Shown here piece after piece: positions 49,832 through 58,460 of a stretch of 64,000 nucleotides of DNA (the first letter of the stretch is position 1; each line of letters begins with the position of its first letter). The DNA is from an uncultured Lachnospiraceae bacterium (GTDB lineage: Bacteria; Bacillota; Clostridia; Lachnospirales; Lachnospiraceae), in NCBI GenBank assembly GCA_900546325.1, contig URCR01000002.1:1-64000 (forward strand), read 5' to 3'. The notes beneath the pieces were generated by a model. That model was given only the letters and a program-made list of their open reading frames with translations. It did no database searches and was not told where the DNA came from. Both the position numbers and the translations under genes were made by a program.

Positions 49832-51499
49832 TTACTGTTTTAATTGACTTCTATATCTTCTGTACATTTCGTACAAGATAATGAGCGTGACAGCTCCGTC
49901 AATTCTTCTTGTTGCTTGATTATTGATCTTTACACAAAGAACGCGTCCCAAATTATCAATCTCCATTGAAGCATTACCCAAGCACCAGCGATCAATCTCG
50001 TTTTCGTTGTAATTGACGTACTTCGCTTTTAATTCTTGTTCGCATAGCTTCATTGCATTTGACATGTTTTCCTTGTTTTGTATGACCATTTCACACTCGA
50101 TCCCGATGTACTCCATTCGTTCGAGAAAATCCCTTGCGAATCGCTGGTCGTAACCGCATTTGAATGTCTTAATGTCGTAATCTCTGTAAAGCTCGTAAAA
50201 CCAATCTGCAACCTTTGTCAGATCATTGTCTAACCCCGGCAGAATCGTCAGTATCCCTTGTTCCGCCCATTCTTTGTATTTTGCACCGGAACTCTTATCA
50301 TCACTGTTTAGCAATTTTCCTTCCGGAATAAAATACATCGTATGAACAAATTTTGTATTTGTTTCATCATCCAAAGCCATGATCTTTGCGCATGTCAAGT
50401 CGGTCGTCTCACTCAAATCGACCGCGCCGATCACTGCTTTTCCTCTTAATTTTTCTATGTCAAATTTCGCTTCATAGACATAGTCCTTTTCTTCAAGCCA
50501 GCTTTGAGAATTTGATTGTTTAAAGTTAAAATCCTTACTTAAAACAAACATTCTGTCTGCCTTTGAAGTCCTTGCCGCGTCCACTTGCTCTCTTAAATAG
50601 TCCCACTTTTTAACGATCCCAAGCGAAGGATTTGACTTCATCCAGCTTTTCTCGTCTTCCCAAACTTCCCGTTCGCTGTCCTGCGTGTACAGCCACGGCA
50701 ACGTCCTTTCTGCCATGATTCCGTCATCTTCCCCACTGATAATCGCGCGGCACTTTTTCAGCTCTTCATCAAGGTATCCGTCATTGATAAACCCTTCCGT
50801 TGTGATGTTGATAAATTTCGGATTGTCCTTCAATGACTGCGATTGTTCGATCGACTTCCCTATGATGTTTGTTTTCATTTCGTGCGTTTCATCAACGATC
50901 GCAAAGCCGATATTTCTTCCTTCTTTATTTCTTGTCCGGTCAGACATTTTGAACACTTTTGAATTTGTCGTCCGGTTCAATATGTACCTTTGATTTCGTT
51001 TTGTGTCCAAATCATCGGGATCAATCAGCATGCGCATCAAGTCGATCGCATCGTATACGATACTTGCTTGATTATCGTCATTCGACGAGCAAACTATATC
51101 GTTTCCCGGCTCCCCTATGATTAACTCTGTCAGTGCCAGTGCGGAACATGTTTCGCTTTTTGTGTTCTTTCTCGCGATCAGCAACACGATTTTTTTAAAT
51201 CGTTCAAAGCCGGTATCTGCCATTTTAAAAGAGTACACAACTTCGATAAACGCTTTCTGCCATAGCATGAGCTTCATCGGTTTATTGTAAAAAGGCGCTT
51301 TTGTCAGCCTTACGCAATTTTCCATAAAGTCAATGCGCTCGTAGGCTCCCGTTGTATCGTAGATATATCGGGGATTTTTCAAGTCGTCAATTAGTCGATC
51401 TAATTCGTCGATCAGTTCCCGCCCTGCTATGATCTCGCCCGTTCGAATCGCTTCCCGGTATGCGATTAAATAGTTCGGATGTACATTAAGTTCCTTCAT
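49832..51499 (-). CDS. terminase large subunit (TerL)
   Basis: 555 aa. ATPase motifs ARKNTKSETCSALAL (Walker A-like), NIGFAIVDETHEM (Walker B), FINITTEG; nuclease KAVIGAVDLSETTDLTCAKI with Asp, and DQRFARDFLERM. Packages DNA of prophage B. Confidence 0.92.
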   Translation of the reverse strand: MKELNVHPNYLIAYREAIRTGEIIAGRELIDELDRLIDDLKNPRYIYDTTGAYERIDFMENCVRLTKAPFYNKPMKLMLWQKAFIEVVYSFKMADTGFERFKKIVLLIARKNTKSETCSALALTELIIGEPGNDIVCSSNDDNQASIVYDAIDLMRMLIDPDDLDTKRNQRYILNRTTNSKVFKMSDRTRNKEGRNIGFAIVDETHEMKTNIIGKSIEQSQSLKDNPKFINITTEGFINDGYLDEELKKCRAIISGEDDGIMAERTLPWLYTQDSEREVWEDEKSWMKSNPSLGIVKKWDYLREQVDAARTSKADRMFVLSKDFNFKQSNSQSWLEEKDYVYEAKFDIEKLRGKAVIGAVDLSETTDLTCAKIMALDDETNTKFVHTMYFIPEGKLLNSDDKSSGAKYKEWAEQGILTILPGLDNDLTKVADWFYELYRDYDIKTFKCGYDQRFARDFLERMEYIGIECEMVIQNKENMSNAMKLCEQELKAKYVNYNENEIDRWCLGNASMEIDNLGRVLCVKINNQATRRIDGAVTLIILYEMYRRYRSQLKQ

Positions 51500-51809
51500 T
51501 TTTCTTCAATCGCTCTTGCATATACACCCGCAACGGACTTTCTACTGTTTCACTTTCGATTCCAAGTGCACCGTTTACAACTTTCAGAGCGTTCAAGTAA
51601 GACTGCGACAAATCTTTAAACTGTTTGTATGCTGGTGTTACCCTTTGTTTCCGTGGATCATCTTCTTTTACGATGATAAACGGCAGTGTTTTCAAATACT
51701 CAAGCTGTTTTTCAAGGAAAACCAACTGATCTATTAAAGGAGTGACTAATTTCAGCGTTTCAGCGTCAAGTGTTTTGCAGATATTCAATACCTCTTCTTT
51801 TCTCTCCAT
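51486..51809 (-). CDS. terminase small subunit (P27-like)
   Basis: 107 aa. CKTLDAETLKLVTPLIDQLV, EDDPRKQRVTPAYKQFKDLS, SYLNALKVVNGALGIESE: P27 family. ATG after AAGGGGCTGAAAA. Overlaps TerL by 14 nt. Confidence 0.8.
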   Translation of the reverse strand: MERKEEVLNICKTLDAETLKLVTPLIDQLVFLEKQLEYLKTLPFIIVKEDDPRKQRVTPAYKQFKDLSQSYLNALKVVNGALGIESETVESPLRVYMQERLKKNEGT

Positions 51810-51928
51810 TTTTCAGCCCCTTTCCTAGATTTTTTCAAACTTTCATTTCTTTTTTCGGAAAATCTCATTTTTCCACTTTCCGCGAGAAATAGGACTCGTA
51901 TGCAGTCCTCTCCATACTCGCCGTAAAA

Positions 51929-51952
51929 TTTGCGGCGGGGGGTATGCAGAGA
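51929..51952. other. putative cos region of prophage B
   Basis: TGCGGCGGGGGGTATGCAG between TerS and the HNH-NTPase gene. G6 run in the same place as the G5 run of prophage A. Inferred only. Confidence 0.3.
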
Positions 51953-52019
51953 AATGAAATGAATCGCACAAAGATACGCGAAACAATTTTTAATTCGCTC
52001 ACAGAATCCGTGAGCAACA

Positions 52020-52691
52020 TCATTCTATGTGAGAATCAAACCACTTCTTAATATATTCTTCTTGTCCTCTTCTTTCTTCTTCGCACTTCATCAAACACTC
52101 TTCCTTTGTGCTTTCGATGTATATAATCTCTGCTCCCAGTGTCTCCGCAAGGCTCTCTCTTTCCCTCGCATACGGATAGCCGCCGATCACAAATGCTTTG
52201 TTCCATTTGCCCGTCCTTGTCTTAATCATATCAAGGATACAATCGCGGACAGCGAACACATTGCGGCTTAATCTCTTACTGTTGCAGTATCTTTTGTTTG
52301 TGGACAGTGCCGCGTATATGTTGTCAAGATCAAGTACAAGATCATTCTTCCCTGCGATCTCGTTGACATATTCGTGTTTCCCTGCACACGGCGATCCATA
52401 CACGATGTACACGCGCCTGCTCATTTCATGTCCAAACCTATCGTGGATAATGTTGTGGCACTTATGATGCACTAACTTCACATTCTCTTCGTTTAGGGAA
52501 ATGTCGTAGTCATTCACATTTTCCTCGGTAAGTTCGATTACATGATGTCCGATGCAGTCATACGCTTTCGTGATCGGCTCTCCGCAATACTCACATATGA
52601 TAAGTCCTTTCTCATTCTCTCGTTCGCTTTTTATCACTTCTAAAAGGTTCGTCCACTTTTTTGAGCGATAGAAGTTATATAATGTAAACAT
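52020..52691 (-). CDS. HNH endonuclease fused to a P-loop kinase/ATPase domain
   Basis: 223 aa. N-terminal HNH (ICEYCGEPITKAYDCIGHHV, HHKCHNIIHDRFG); C-terminal P-loop fold with GSPCAGKHEYVNEIAGK (Walker A with Cys-Ala-Gly-Lys) and IYIESTKEECLMKCEEER. ATG start. Packaging-associated HNH, with an unusual NTPase extension. Confidence 0.85.
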   Translation of the reverse strand: MFTLYNFYRSKKWTNLLEVIKSERENEKGLIICEYCGEPITKAYDCIGHHVIELTEENVNDYDISLNEENVKLVHHKCHNIIHDRFGHEMSRRVYIVYGSPCAGKHEYVNEIAGKNDLVLDLDNIYAALSTNKRYCNSKRLSRNVFAVRDCILDMIKTRTGKWNKAFVIGGYPYARERESLAETLGAEIIYIESTKEECLMKCEEERRGQEEYIKKWFDSHIE

Positions 52692-52695
52692 CTTC

Positions 52696-53526
52696 TCAAT
52701 CCCTTATCCACGTCTCATTGATCGTAAAATAATCTGCCGGATTTAGTTTTATCCCTTCGGACGGATTTTCAATGATAATTTTTCCGTCCGTTTTAATTAT
52801 TACATCTACAATCATTCCCGATTTTGTGATCGCGCTTGTGTATATATTGTCTCCCATCGGTCTACATGCTTCTGTTATAGTTCCAGCTTCAATGCTTTCT
52901 TTTCCACCTAATGTTATTTTCAATCCCATTACGCAATTAAATTTTACAATTTTGTTGTTACGTCTTAGTGAGTTTGTTTTAGTTGTTGCATTTACTCCCA
53001 TTGTCGCTATCGTTTTTAGCGAAAACTCCGGTGCTATCACTTTCCACGATGTCCATTTGCCGTAATTCAGGAAACAAAAATGAATCCTCCCAGCTTCCGG
53101 GTACATTTCCGTTAATTTCACAAGAACGTGTGCATTGCTCGCACTTGTTCCGGCTTTGTATATAACTTCCCTCATTCCGATAAATGTGTTTAAATTTTGC
53201 GCGACAGTCGGAATGTTTTTATATTCTTCCTTATTGGAACTGTTGAAGCCGAACGTCATTCTCGCGTTCTTCTCGTTCATTACTCCGTTTTCAAATCCTA
53301 CTTGCAAAAAATCGTATATTCCTTTTGCACCCATATCGCCGACATTAAAGCAATATACGTCGCGGGATTTTAGTTTTTCTTCGACGTTTTTGATTTGTTT
53401 GTTATTCTCTTCTTTTGCTGTATCAAACTTCACATCGATTGCAGTTTTGCTATATATTTCTTTTTTGCTTTTGGATTCTGTAAAAGCAAAGCACTTTTCT
53501 TCTGTCTTTTTACTCCTTTTTGACAT
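52696..53526 (-). CDS. pyocin-knob-containing structural-like protein
   Basis: 276 aa from ATG 53526. Helical Lys-rich head, then a knob domain (DFLQVGFENGVMNEKN, VYKAG-like REVIYKAGTSASNAHVLVKL, YGKWTSWKV) and a beta C-terminus (SGMIVDVIIKTDGKIIIEN). Resembles the prophage A BppU knobs but sits beside packaging genes rather than in the tail module. Confidence 0.6.
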   Translation of the reverse strand: MSKRSKKTEEKCFAFTESKSKKEIYSKTAIDVKFDTAKEENNKQIKNVEEKLKSRDVYCFNVGDMGAKGIYDFLQVGFENGVMNEKNARMTFGFNSSNKEEYKNIPTVAQNLNTFIGMREVIYKAGTSASNAHVLVKLTEMYPEAGRIHFCFLNYGKWTSWKVIAPEFSLKTIATMGVNATTKTNSLRRNNKIVKFNCVMGLKITLGGKESIEAGTITEACRPMGDNIYTSAITKSGMIVDVIIKTDGKIIIENPSEGIKLNPADYFTINETWIRD

Positions 53527-53531
53527 ATGTG

Positions 53532-54017
53532 TTACCACTCTTCCAAACTCTGTCTGTATTTTAGTTCTTCCTTCTTTTGCTCCAATTCTGCCGGATTGTT
53601 AGAATAATTTGTCTTATCCCAGTTCTTGAGCAGGAAAGCACCGGCAGACTGCGAAGGAGGAATATATATTTCTTCTTCGTAGTATTCAATTCTTTCCTCT
53701 TCTTTCTTCTTTTTCCCCGTGCTCTCGTCATATTCGATTACTTTCAGTTTCATCGCCTTTCGCACGGTCTTTGTGAAGCCTATCGCTTGTAAATACATGC
53801 TTTTTTCAAGTTCTTTAATATCTTTTTCTCTTGCCGTCAGAACTAGAGCCGAAAAGTCTTTAATCTGACTTTTATATTTTTTCCAAGTCGAATAAGAGAC
53901 ACCTATTTTCTGCGCTACATCCTTTTCACTGTAACCATTTGCAATAAGTTCCCTTATTCGCTCTTTGTTCGGCAAGATTACAGTTTCGTAACTGCTTTTT
54001 CTACCAGCTTTTGACAT
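53532..54017 (-). CDS. phBC6A51-type helix-turn-helix protein
   Basis: 161 aa from ATG 54017. KERIRELIANGYSEKDVAQK IGVSYSTWKKYK is a transposase/terminase-small-like HTH; C-terminal basic helices follow. May recognise phage DNA near cos; could be a second small terminase-like protein. Confidence 0.65.
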   Translation of the reverse strand: MSKAGRKSSYETVILPNKERIRELIANGYSEKDVAQKIGVSYSTWKKYKSQIKDFSALVLTAREKDIKELEKSMYLQAIGFTKTVRKAMKLKVIEYDESTGKKKKEEERIEYYEEEIYIPPSQSAGAFLLKNWDKTNYSNNPAELEQKKEELKYRQSLEEW

Positions 54018-54041
54018 CAAATCATACTTTCTTGTCTCCTT

Positions 54042-55079
54042 CTAATGTAATTGGAATTTGTCGATTGCAACACCGAAACATCCGGCATATCCATCCTGCC
54101 CGCCGCCCGTTTCTGTATCATTCTGCCATGAGTAGTAGCCGTTTGAGTTAGTAGGCGATACGCGGTATGTCGCTTTTAAGTATCCGTGTTTCGACGCGTA
54201 GTCCGCCGGTGTATCATAATAAACTTGGATCGCATCAATCGGCTTTCCATTTCCTGCGTATCCGTTTTGATGATCGTTCCAGTCATATCCGTCTACCCAT
54301 GGCAACCAATCCTCGCCTTTTACATGTGCTCTGTAACGCACATGACCAAAATTGCACTTGATTTTAATATCTGTGATCGGTGTTCCGTCGCCCATTCCTG
54401 CAAAGTCTGATAAGTTCGCAACTTCCGGTAGTTCTCTTCCGCCAGCTTTTACTGCATAAGTAAACACGAGTTTTTCTGCCGGTGTCGGTTTTTGCTGAAT
54501 TTGCGGCGGTGTTGTTGTTGTTCCTCCCCCGCCAGTCCCTTTTTTGAGTTCAAATCCTACCGCAATACCGTCAGCGATCCCCTGCGCGATTTCGTTTTTC
54601 TTCGCTTGATACGTATTCATATTTGCTTGATTGTCAATAAAGCATGTCTCAAGTAGCGCCCCGGACATTCCAAGACGTTTCACTTGATTGATTACTGCAA
54701 ATCTTGTCTTCTTTACTCCATCAAAGATGTTGTCGTTGTCTCTCAAAGCAAAGAATTTTGACATATTCTTCATAATTTCTTGCTCTACCGTGATCCCGCC
54801 CTCTTCCGGCAGTACATAGCACTCTGTACCGTGCGCAGAAAGATTGAACGCATTAAAATGTACCTCCAGTACATAGTCATATCTTCCGATATTAAATGCG
54901 CCTGCATTTACGTCTGTGAACGCGTTGCGCGCTTGATCGTAAATGTCTACCGTCGCGTATTGCCGTAACTTCGGTGCGATCAGATTCACAAGTTCTCTTG
55001 TCAAATCTGCTTCTCTGTATCCACAGCCGACAGCTCCAACGTCTCCCGCGCCGTGTCCACTAATCAACAAAATTTTCAT
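54042..55079 (-). CDS. N-acetylmuramoyl-L-alanine amidase (endolysin)
   Basis: 345 aa. Amidase_3: ILLISGHGAGDVGAVG (His), READLTRELV (Glu), LEVHFNAFN (His), ALLETCFIDN (Glu). Gly/Thr/Pro linker, then a C-terminal cell-wall domain with repeated DxI-I strands (GDGTPITDIKIKCNFGHVRY; GKPIDAIQVYYDTP). Cuts peptidoglycan at lysis. ATG after AGGAGGAACAC. Confidence 0.93.
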   Translation of the reverse strand: MKILLISGHGAGDVGAVGCGYREADLTRELVNLIAPKLRQYATVDIYDQARNAFTDVNAGAFNIGRYDYVLEVHFNAFNLSAHGTECYVLPEEGGITVEQEIMKNMSKFFALRDNDNIFDGVKKTRFAVINQVKRLGMSGALLETCFIDNQANMNTYQAKKNEIAQGIADGIAVGFELKKGTGGGGTTTTPPQIQQKPTPAEKLVFTYAVKAGGRELPEVANLSDFAGMGDGTPITDIKIKCNFGHVRYRAHVKGEDWLPWVDGYDWNDHQNGYAGNGKPIDAIQVYYDTPADYASKHGYLKATYRVSPTNSNGYYSWQNDTETGGGQDGYAGCFGVAIDKFQLH

Positions 55080-55088
55080 GTGTTCCTC

Positions 55089-55379
55089 CTATTCAATTTC
55101 CAGTTTGTCAACTTCCTCTTTCATCTTCACGATTACACCGTTTCCGCCTAATTTTCGGTATGCTTTGTACATTTTTTCGTAATTCGAATATACATAAGAT
55201 GGAATTTTCCCGGTCGGGACGTATCGGTCGTGATATTCGATTAATTTAACCATAAGTAGAGTCATAGTCCCTTCACAGTTCGCATCCCTATCTTTCTTCT
55301 GATTTTTTAAAATGTAAACAATATAACCTAATAGGATTGGCAAAGCGATGTAGTACGTTTCTGTAATTATTTCTTTCAT
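55089..55379 (-). CDS. small membrane protein of the lysis cassette
   Basis: 96 aa. One membrane helix (TYYIALPILLGYIVYILKNQ) then a soluble helical tail (LMVKLIEYHDRYVPTGKI). Next to holin and endolysin; holin partner or spanin-like regulator. Confidence 0.6.
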   Translation of the reverse strand: MKEIITETYYIALPILLGYIVYILKNQKKDRDANCEGTMTLLMVKLIEYHDRYVPTGKIPSYVYSNYEKMYKAYRKLGGNGVIVKMKEEVDKLEIE

Positions 55380-55390
55380 TTTTTAGTCGC

Positions 55391-55669
55391 TCATTTCCGT
55401 CTTTGTTTGATTAGCTGATTGACATAGACCGAAGCACCTGCGCACAAGATTCCTTGTGTGATTGCCGTAAACACTCCGATCAGCGTGAGTCCTTCCGTGC
55501 CGCACACATACAGCGCCGCCAACCCCACACTTGCAAACCCTAAAATGTAAGGGATATACTTGTCTTCTGTCTCTGATCTTTTCAGTCCTGCTCCTACAAA
55601 GTAAAGCACCGGAATTAAAATGAGCAGTTCCGGTTTGACAAATTCTTTTACTGCTTCCAGCATTTCCAC
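55391..55669 (-). CDS. phage holin
   Basis: 92 aa. Three hydrophobic segments (LLILIPVLYFVGAGL, YILGFASVGLAALYVCG, IGVFTAITQGILCAGASVYV), short basic end KQRRK. Holin of the phi-type family releasing the endolysin. ATG start. Confidence 0.8.
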   Translation of the reverse strand: MEMLEAVKEFVKPELLILIPVLYFVGAGLKRSETEDKYIPYILGFASVGLAALYVCGTEGLTLIGVFTAITQGILCAGASVYVNQLIKQRRK

Positions 55670-55794
55670 TGTTTTTCCTCCTTTCGTCTTTATGCAAAAA
55701 TCATATACTTTTCAAACAATTTGTTATATAGTCACTTTTTCACTCAATTTTGCATCAATTTTCGCCCCATTTTTACGCGCAAAAAGAAAACGGC

Positions 55795-56121
55795 TCATAA
55801 AGCCGCATCCCCGAATATTACAATCGAGAGCCGTTTTATAAGCCGTTTCCTATGTTTATATATACTTTTCCTTTCAAGTGGTATTGATTCCGCCATCTGA
55901 TCCACCGTCATTCCGTCCAGCATCATTTTAATAATGCAAATGTACCGGTCTTCTTCGATCAATTCGACAGCTCTGTCGATCATTCGCATGATATTCCGCG
56001 ATTCTTCGTTAATTTCTACCCCCTTTTTTAAATCTCTGTAATTATATAGTAAGTACAGCATCCTATCATATGCGCTCTGATCCGGCAGAATGTTTTTTAC
56101 AATGTCATATGTCTCTTTCAT
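55795..56121 (-). CDS. sigma-like HTH regulator
   Basis: 108 aa. IVKNILPDQSAYDRMLYLLY, CIIKMMLDGMTVDQMAESIPLERKSIYKHR: sigma region-4-like HTH. Probably late-gene activator of prophage B; ATG start. Confidence 0.65.
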   Translation of the reverse strand: MKETYDIVKNILPDQSAYDRMLYLLYNYRDLKKGVEINEESRNIMRMIDRAVELIEEDRYICIIKMMLDGMTVDQMAESIPLERKSIYKHRKRLIKRLSIVIFGDAAL

Positions 56122-56134
56122 TCTGTCTAACCTC

Positions 56135-56401
56135 TTATACTCCTAATTCATTCATGTATTTATTAAGCAATTCTTTTAACCTTTCGCTTAATGCTTCATT
56201 TCCCGTCTCTTCCTTTTCGAAATCTTCTTTGTACATCACTTCGCATAAATAAACCGGATAACCGTTCATATTTTTGTATGATTCCCTTTCTGCTATTTGT
56301 AATATAACGATTTCTTTACCTTCTAACGTTACCTTTTCCCCTTCATTTAACCTATCTACTGCAACCATGCTAAAAAAGCTGCTTTTTCTTGTTTTATTCA
56401 T
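56135..56401 (-). CDS. small hypothetical protein
   Basis: 88 aa. FSMVAVDRLNEGEKVTLEGK, AERESYKNMNGYPVYLCEV, SERLKELLNKYMNELG. No known domain. Overlaps neighbour by 8 nt. Confidence 0.6.
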   Translation of the reverse strand: MNKTRKSSFFSMVAVDRLNEGEKVTLEGKEIVILQIAERESYKNMNGYPVYLCEVMYKEDFEKEETGNEALSERLKELLNKYMNELGV

Positions 56402-56594
56402 TTTCTTTTACCTCCTCTACCTCTACAAATATATCTTTTCCTCTTGCTCTGCATATTGCCACAATTTCGTCCAATGGCATAAAGCAAATATCTTGTACTA
56501 TTCCATTTTTAAAATCAAGAATGTAATATTTGCCCGGTGCTAGTTCTCCTAGTCTGATCCCTTTTATATCAATATATCTTTTTACTTTTACCAT
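56394..56594 (-). CDS. small hypothetical protein
   Basis: 66 aa from ATG 56594 (AGGAGGGAAAAGC before it). MVKVKRYIDIKGIRLGELAP GKYYILDFKNG, CRARGKDIFVEVEE. Function unknown. Confidence 0.6.
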   Translation of the reverse strand: MVKVKRYIDIKGIRLGELAPGKYYILDFKNGIVQDICFMPLDEIVAICRARGKDIFVEVEEVKENE

Positions 56595-56735
56595 GCTTTT
56601 CCCTCCTGTTTGCCGCATTTTATCTATCTATTTAACCCTATATTATATTGATTAGCTCAACCCCTCGAAGCCCCTTATTCTTCAAGGCTTTTCACTCGTT
56701 TTCTGATTAAAAAACTTTTGCTACTTTTTGCACCT

Positions 56736-56894
56736 CTATTTCCACCTTTTTCTTCTTCTTAATTCTTTTTTTAAATCCGTTGTTGATACATATGCCAGTC
56801 CGAATGGATCTTCGTTTTCTTCGCGCATCGCTTTTTCCTCCATCTTTCTGATTTCTTCCAATCTCTCTTTGAGCAGTTCTTTTTTATTTAACAT
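56736..56894 (-). CDS. small charged hypothetical protein
   Basis: 52 aa from ATG 56894 after GGAGGTAAAAGAAGG. MLNKKELLKERLEEIRKMEE, AYVSTTDLKKELRRRKRW. Common short phage family with LKKELRRR end; function unknown. Confidence 0.6.
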   Translation of the reverse strand: MLNKKELLKERLEEIRKMEEKAMREENEDPFGLAYVSTTDLKKELRRRKRWK

Positions 56895-57070
56895 CCTTCT
56901 TTTACCTCCACTTTTATATTCTCCGGTATGTTTTTCAAAGATTCTTCCCAGCATTTTTCACACCCTTTGTATACGGAAATCATACACTTTTCGTTCAGTC
57001 CTAAACTACACGGACATCTTCTTCCTTTAAAGTTTTCAAATTCTTTCTCATTATCAAATATTACTTTCAT
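56888..57070 (-). CDS. small Cys-containing protein
   Basis: 60 aa. MKVIFDNEKEFENFKGRRCP CSLGLNEKC, VYKGCEKCWEESLKN. Related by motif (MKI.FD.E, C--CW) to the proteins at 57293 and 58103. Confidence 0.6.
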   Translation of the reverse strand: MKVIFDNEKEFENFKGRRCPCSLGLNEKCMISVYKGCEKCWEESLKNIPENIKVEVKEGC

Positions 57071-57306
57071 TTGTTCTTACCTCCATTGACTCAAAACATT
57101 CTTCCAAATCTTCTTTTGTGATTTCCAACCACGATCCATCATCTACCGCATCAAGACGTACTTCTCCACCAAGTACTGTATATCCACTTTCAACAAGTTC
57201 GTAAATCCTGCCTTTAACAATCACTTCACTGTCGTTTTCAATCAAGAATCCGTCCGGATCATATTTATCTGCGCAGAAACTCTTTTTTGCATCTACATCT
57301 CTTCAT
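57054..57306 (-). pseudogene. homologue of the 19613 protein, frameshifted at A6
   Basis: ATG 57306 starts MKRCRCKK, but the conserved remainder (SFCADKYDPDGF, DDGSWLEITKEDLEECFESM) is one frame away and is reached only by dropping one A of the A6 run at 57283-57288. The same change (A6 needing A5) is seen at 22413. Real frameshift, sequencing length error or slippage. Confidence 0.55.
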
Positions 57307-57466
57307 TCGCTCTTACCTCCGTTTCAATCGCTTTGTACCAACACTCTGTGCAATTTAGCATTTTGCAACACTCTATCCCTTCTGTGTATTGTCCGGCGCA
57401 CATTTCAAAGGATAGTTTTCTCATAAACTTCTCCTCCTGCTCCTCGTTGTCAAATACTATTTTCAT
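57293..57466 (-). CDS. small Cys-rich protein
   Basis: 57 aa from ATG 57466. MKIVFDNEEQEEKFMRKLSF, CCKMLNCTECWYKAIE. Paralogue of 56888 and 58103 genes. Confidence 0.6.
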   Translation of the reverse strand: MKIVFDNEEQEEKFMRKLSFEMCAGQYTEGIECCKMLNCTECWYKAIETEVRANEEM

Positions 57467-58106
57467 TCGTTTTATTCCTCTTTTTTGTTGTATCTCCATT
57501 AGCATTGCCGAACACCCGAGCATTGCCGTACACCTGAGCATCGCCGAACACCCGAGCATCGTCGAACACCCAAGCATTGCCGTACACCTGAGCATCGTCG
57601 AACACCCAAGCATTGCCGTACACCCGAGCATTGTCGGACACCCGAGCATTGCCGTACACCCGAGCATCGTCGAACACCCAAGCATTGCCGTACACCCAAG
57701 CATTGCCGTACACCTGAGCATCGTCGGACACCTGAGCATCGTCGGACACCCGAGCATCGTCGAACACCCAAGCATCGTCGAACACCCAAGCATCGTCGGA
57801 CACCCAAGCATTGCCGTACACCCAAGCATTGCCGTACACCCGAGCATCGTCGAACACCCAAGCATTGCCGCACACCCGAGCATCGTCGGACACCCGAGCA
57901 TCGTCGGACACTTGAGCATCGTCGAACACCCAAGCATTGCCGTACACCCAAGCATTGCCGTCTTGACTTAGGTTCATTTCTTTTTCTATGTATCCTCCAA
58001 GTTCTCCGGCTTCAACATTTCCGAATGTTTTCAAAGCCTTTATTCGATACAACTTTACCCCTCTTTTTGTTGTTATGTTTTCCTCTGTTAATTCATATTT
58101 TTTCAT
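57450..58106 (-). CDS. hexapeptide-repeat (left-handed beta-helix) protein
   Basis: 218 aa. N-terminal MKKYELTEENITTKRGVKLY RIKAL, GNVEAGELGGYIEKEMNLSQ, then about 23 six-residue units of the form [WRQ]V-[YFSC]-[GD]-[ND]-A (residues ~50-200). The DNA is an array of 18-bp units with only a few base changes. Family common in Clostridia phages; forms a prism-like beta-helix. Role unknown. Confidence 0.85.
   Translation of the reverse strand: MKKYELTEENITTKRGVKLYRIKALKTFGNVEAGELGGYIEKEMNLSQDGNAWVYGNAWVFDDAQVSDDARVSDDARVCGNAWVFDDARVYGNAWVYGNAWVSDDAWVFDDAWVFDDARVSDDAQVSDDAQVYGNAWVYGNAWVFDDARVYGNARVSDNARVYGNAWVFDDAQVYGNAWVFDDARVFGDAQVYGNARVFGNANGDTTKKRNKTNENSI
57500..57960. repeat. tandem 18-bp repeat array
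   Basis: About 25 copies of a GC-richer unit like CGAGCATCGTCGAACACC or CAAGCATTGCCGTACACC, with variants at two places (GA/AA, and TCG/TGC with AAC/TAC). Encodes the hexapeptide repeats; not a CRISPR as there are no unique spacers. Confidence 0.9.
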
Positions 58107-58273
58107 TTATTTTCTACCTCCATTTCCACAGCTTTTTCCCAACATTTGCGGCAGTCAATAGGCGGATCGCACCGATTCAATTCTTCAAGCCCCCAATATC
58201 TAGGACAAAGATAGGTGCTCACTTCCTCCATAAAGTCTTCTTTCTCCTCTTCGCTGTCAAAGATTATTTTCAT
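58103..58273 (-). CDS. small Cys-containing protein
   Basis: 56 aa, ATG 58273. MKIIFDSEEEKEDFMEEVST, RCDPPIDCRKCWEKAVEMEV. ATGA overlap with the repeat protein. Third member of the MKI-FD paralogous set. Confidence 0.6.
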   Translation of the reverse strand: MKIIFDSEEEKEDFMEEVSTYLCPRYWGLEELNRCDPPIDCRKCWEKAVEMEVENK

Positions 58274-58460
58274 TTGCTCTTTCTCCTTCCCAGTTAAAAG
58301 TCTGTCTTTTATACTCTTTAACCGCTTTCGCTTTTACATGATACAGTTCCCCGCCTTTCCGGTAGTACAGATCGCCGCTGGACTGTTGCCACCCCCATTC
58401 CTGCACATGCACGATCACTTCTGTTCTTCCGTCCTCTCTTTCAACAAATAAATCCATCAT
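58257..58460 (-). CDS. small hypothetical protein
   Basis: 67 aa. MMDLFVEREDGRTEVIVHVQ EWGWQQ, GGELYHVKAKAVKEYKRQ. ATG 7 nt after GGAGGG. Function unknown. Confidence 0.55.
   Translation of the reverse strand: MMDLFVEREDGRTEVIVHVQEWGWQQSSGDLYYRKGGELYHVKAKAVKEYKRQTFNWEGERANENNL

Noticed and set aside
55383..55697. 104-aa ORF over the holin
   Set aside because: Shadow frame; the holin frame has the membrane segments and SD.
57500..57960. Possible CRISPR array
   Set aside because: Repeat units abut with no unique spacers and encode protein repeats.
57293..57971. Alternative-frame ORFs across the 18-bp repeats
   Set aside because: 18 is a multiple of three, so all frames stay open. Only the hexapeptide frame has an SD, a conserved N-terminal domain and a known fold.
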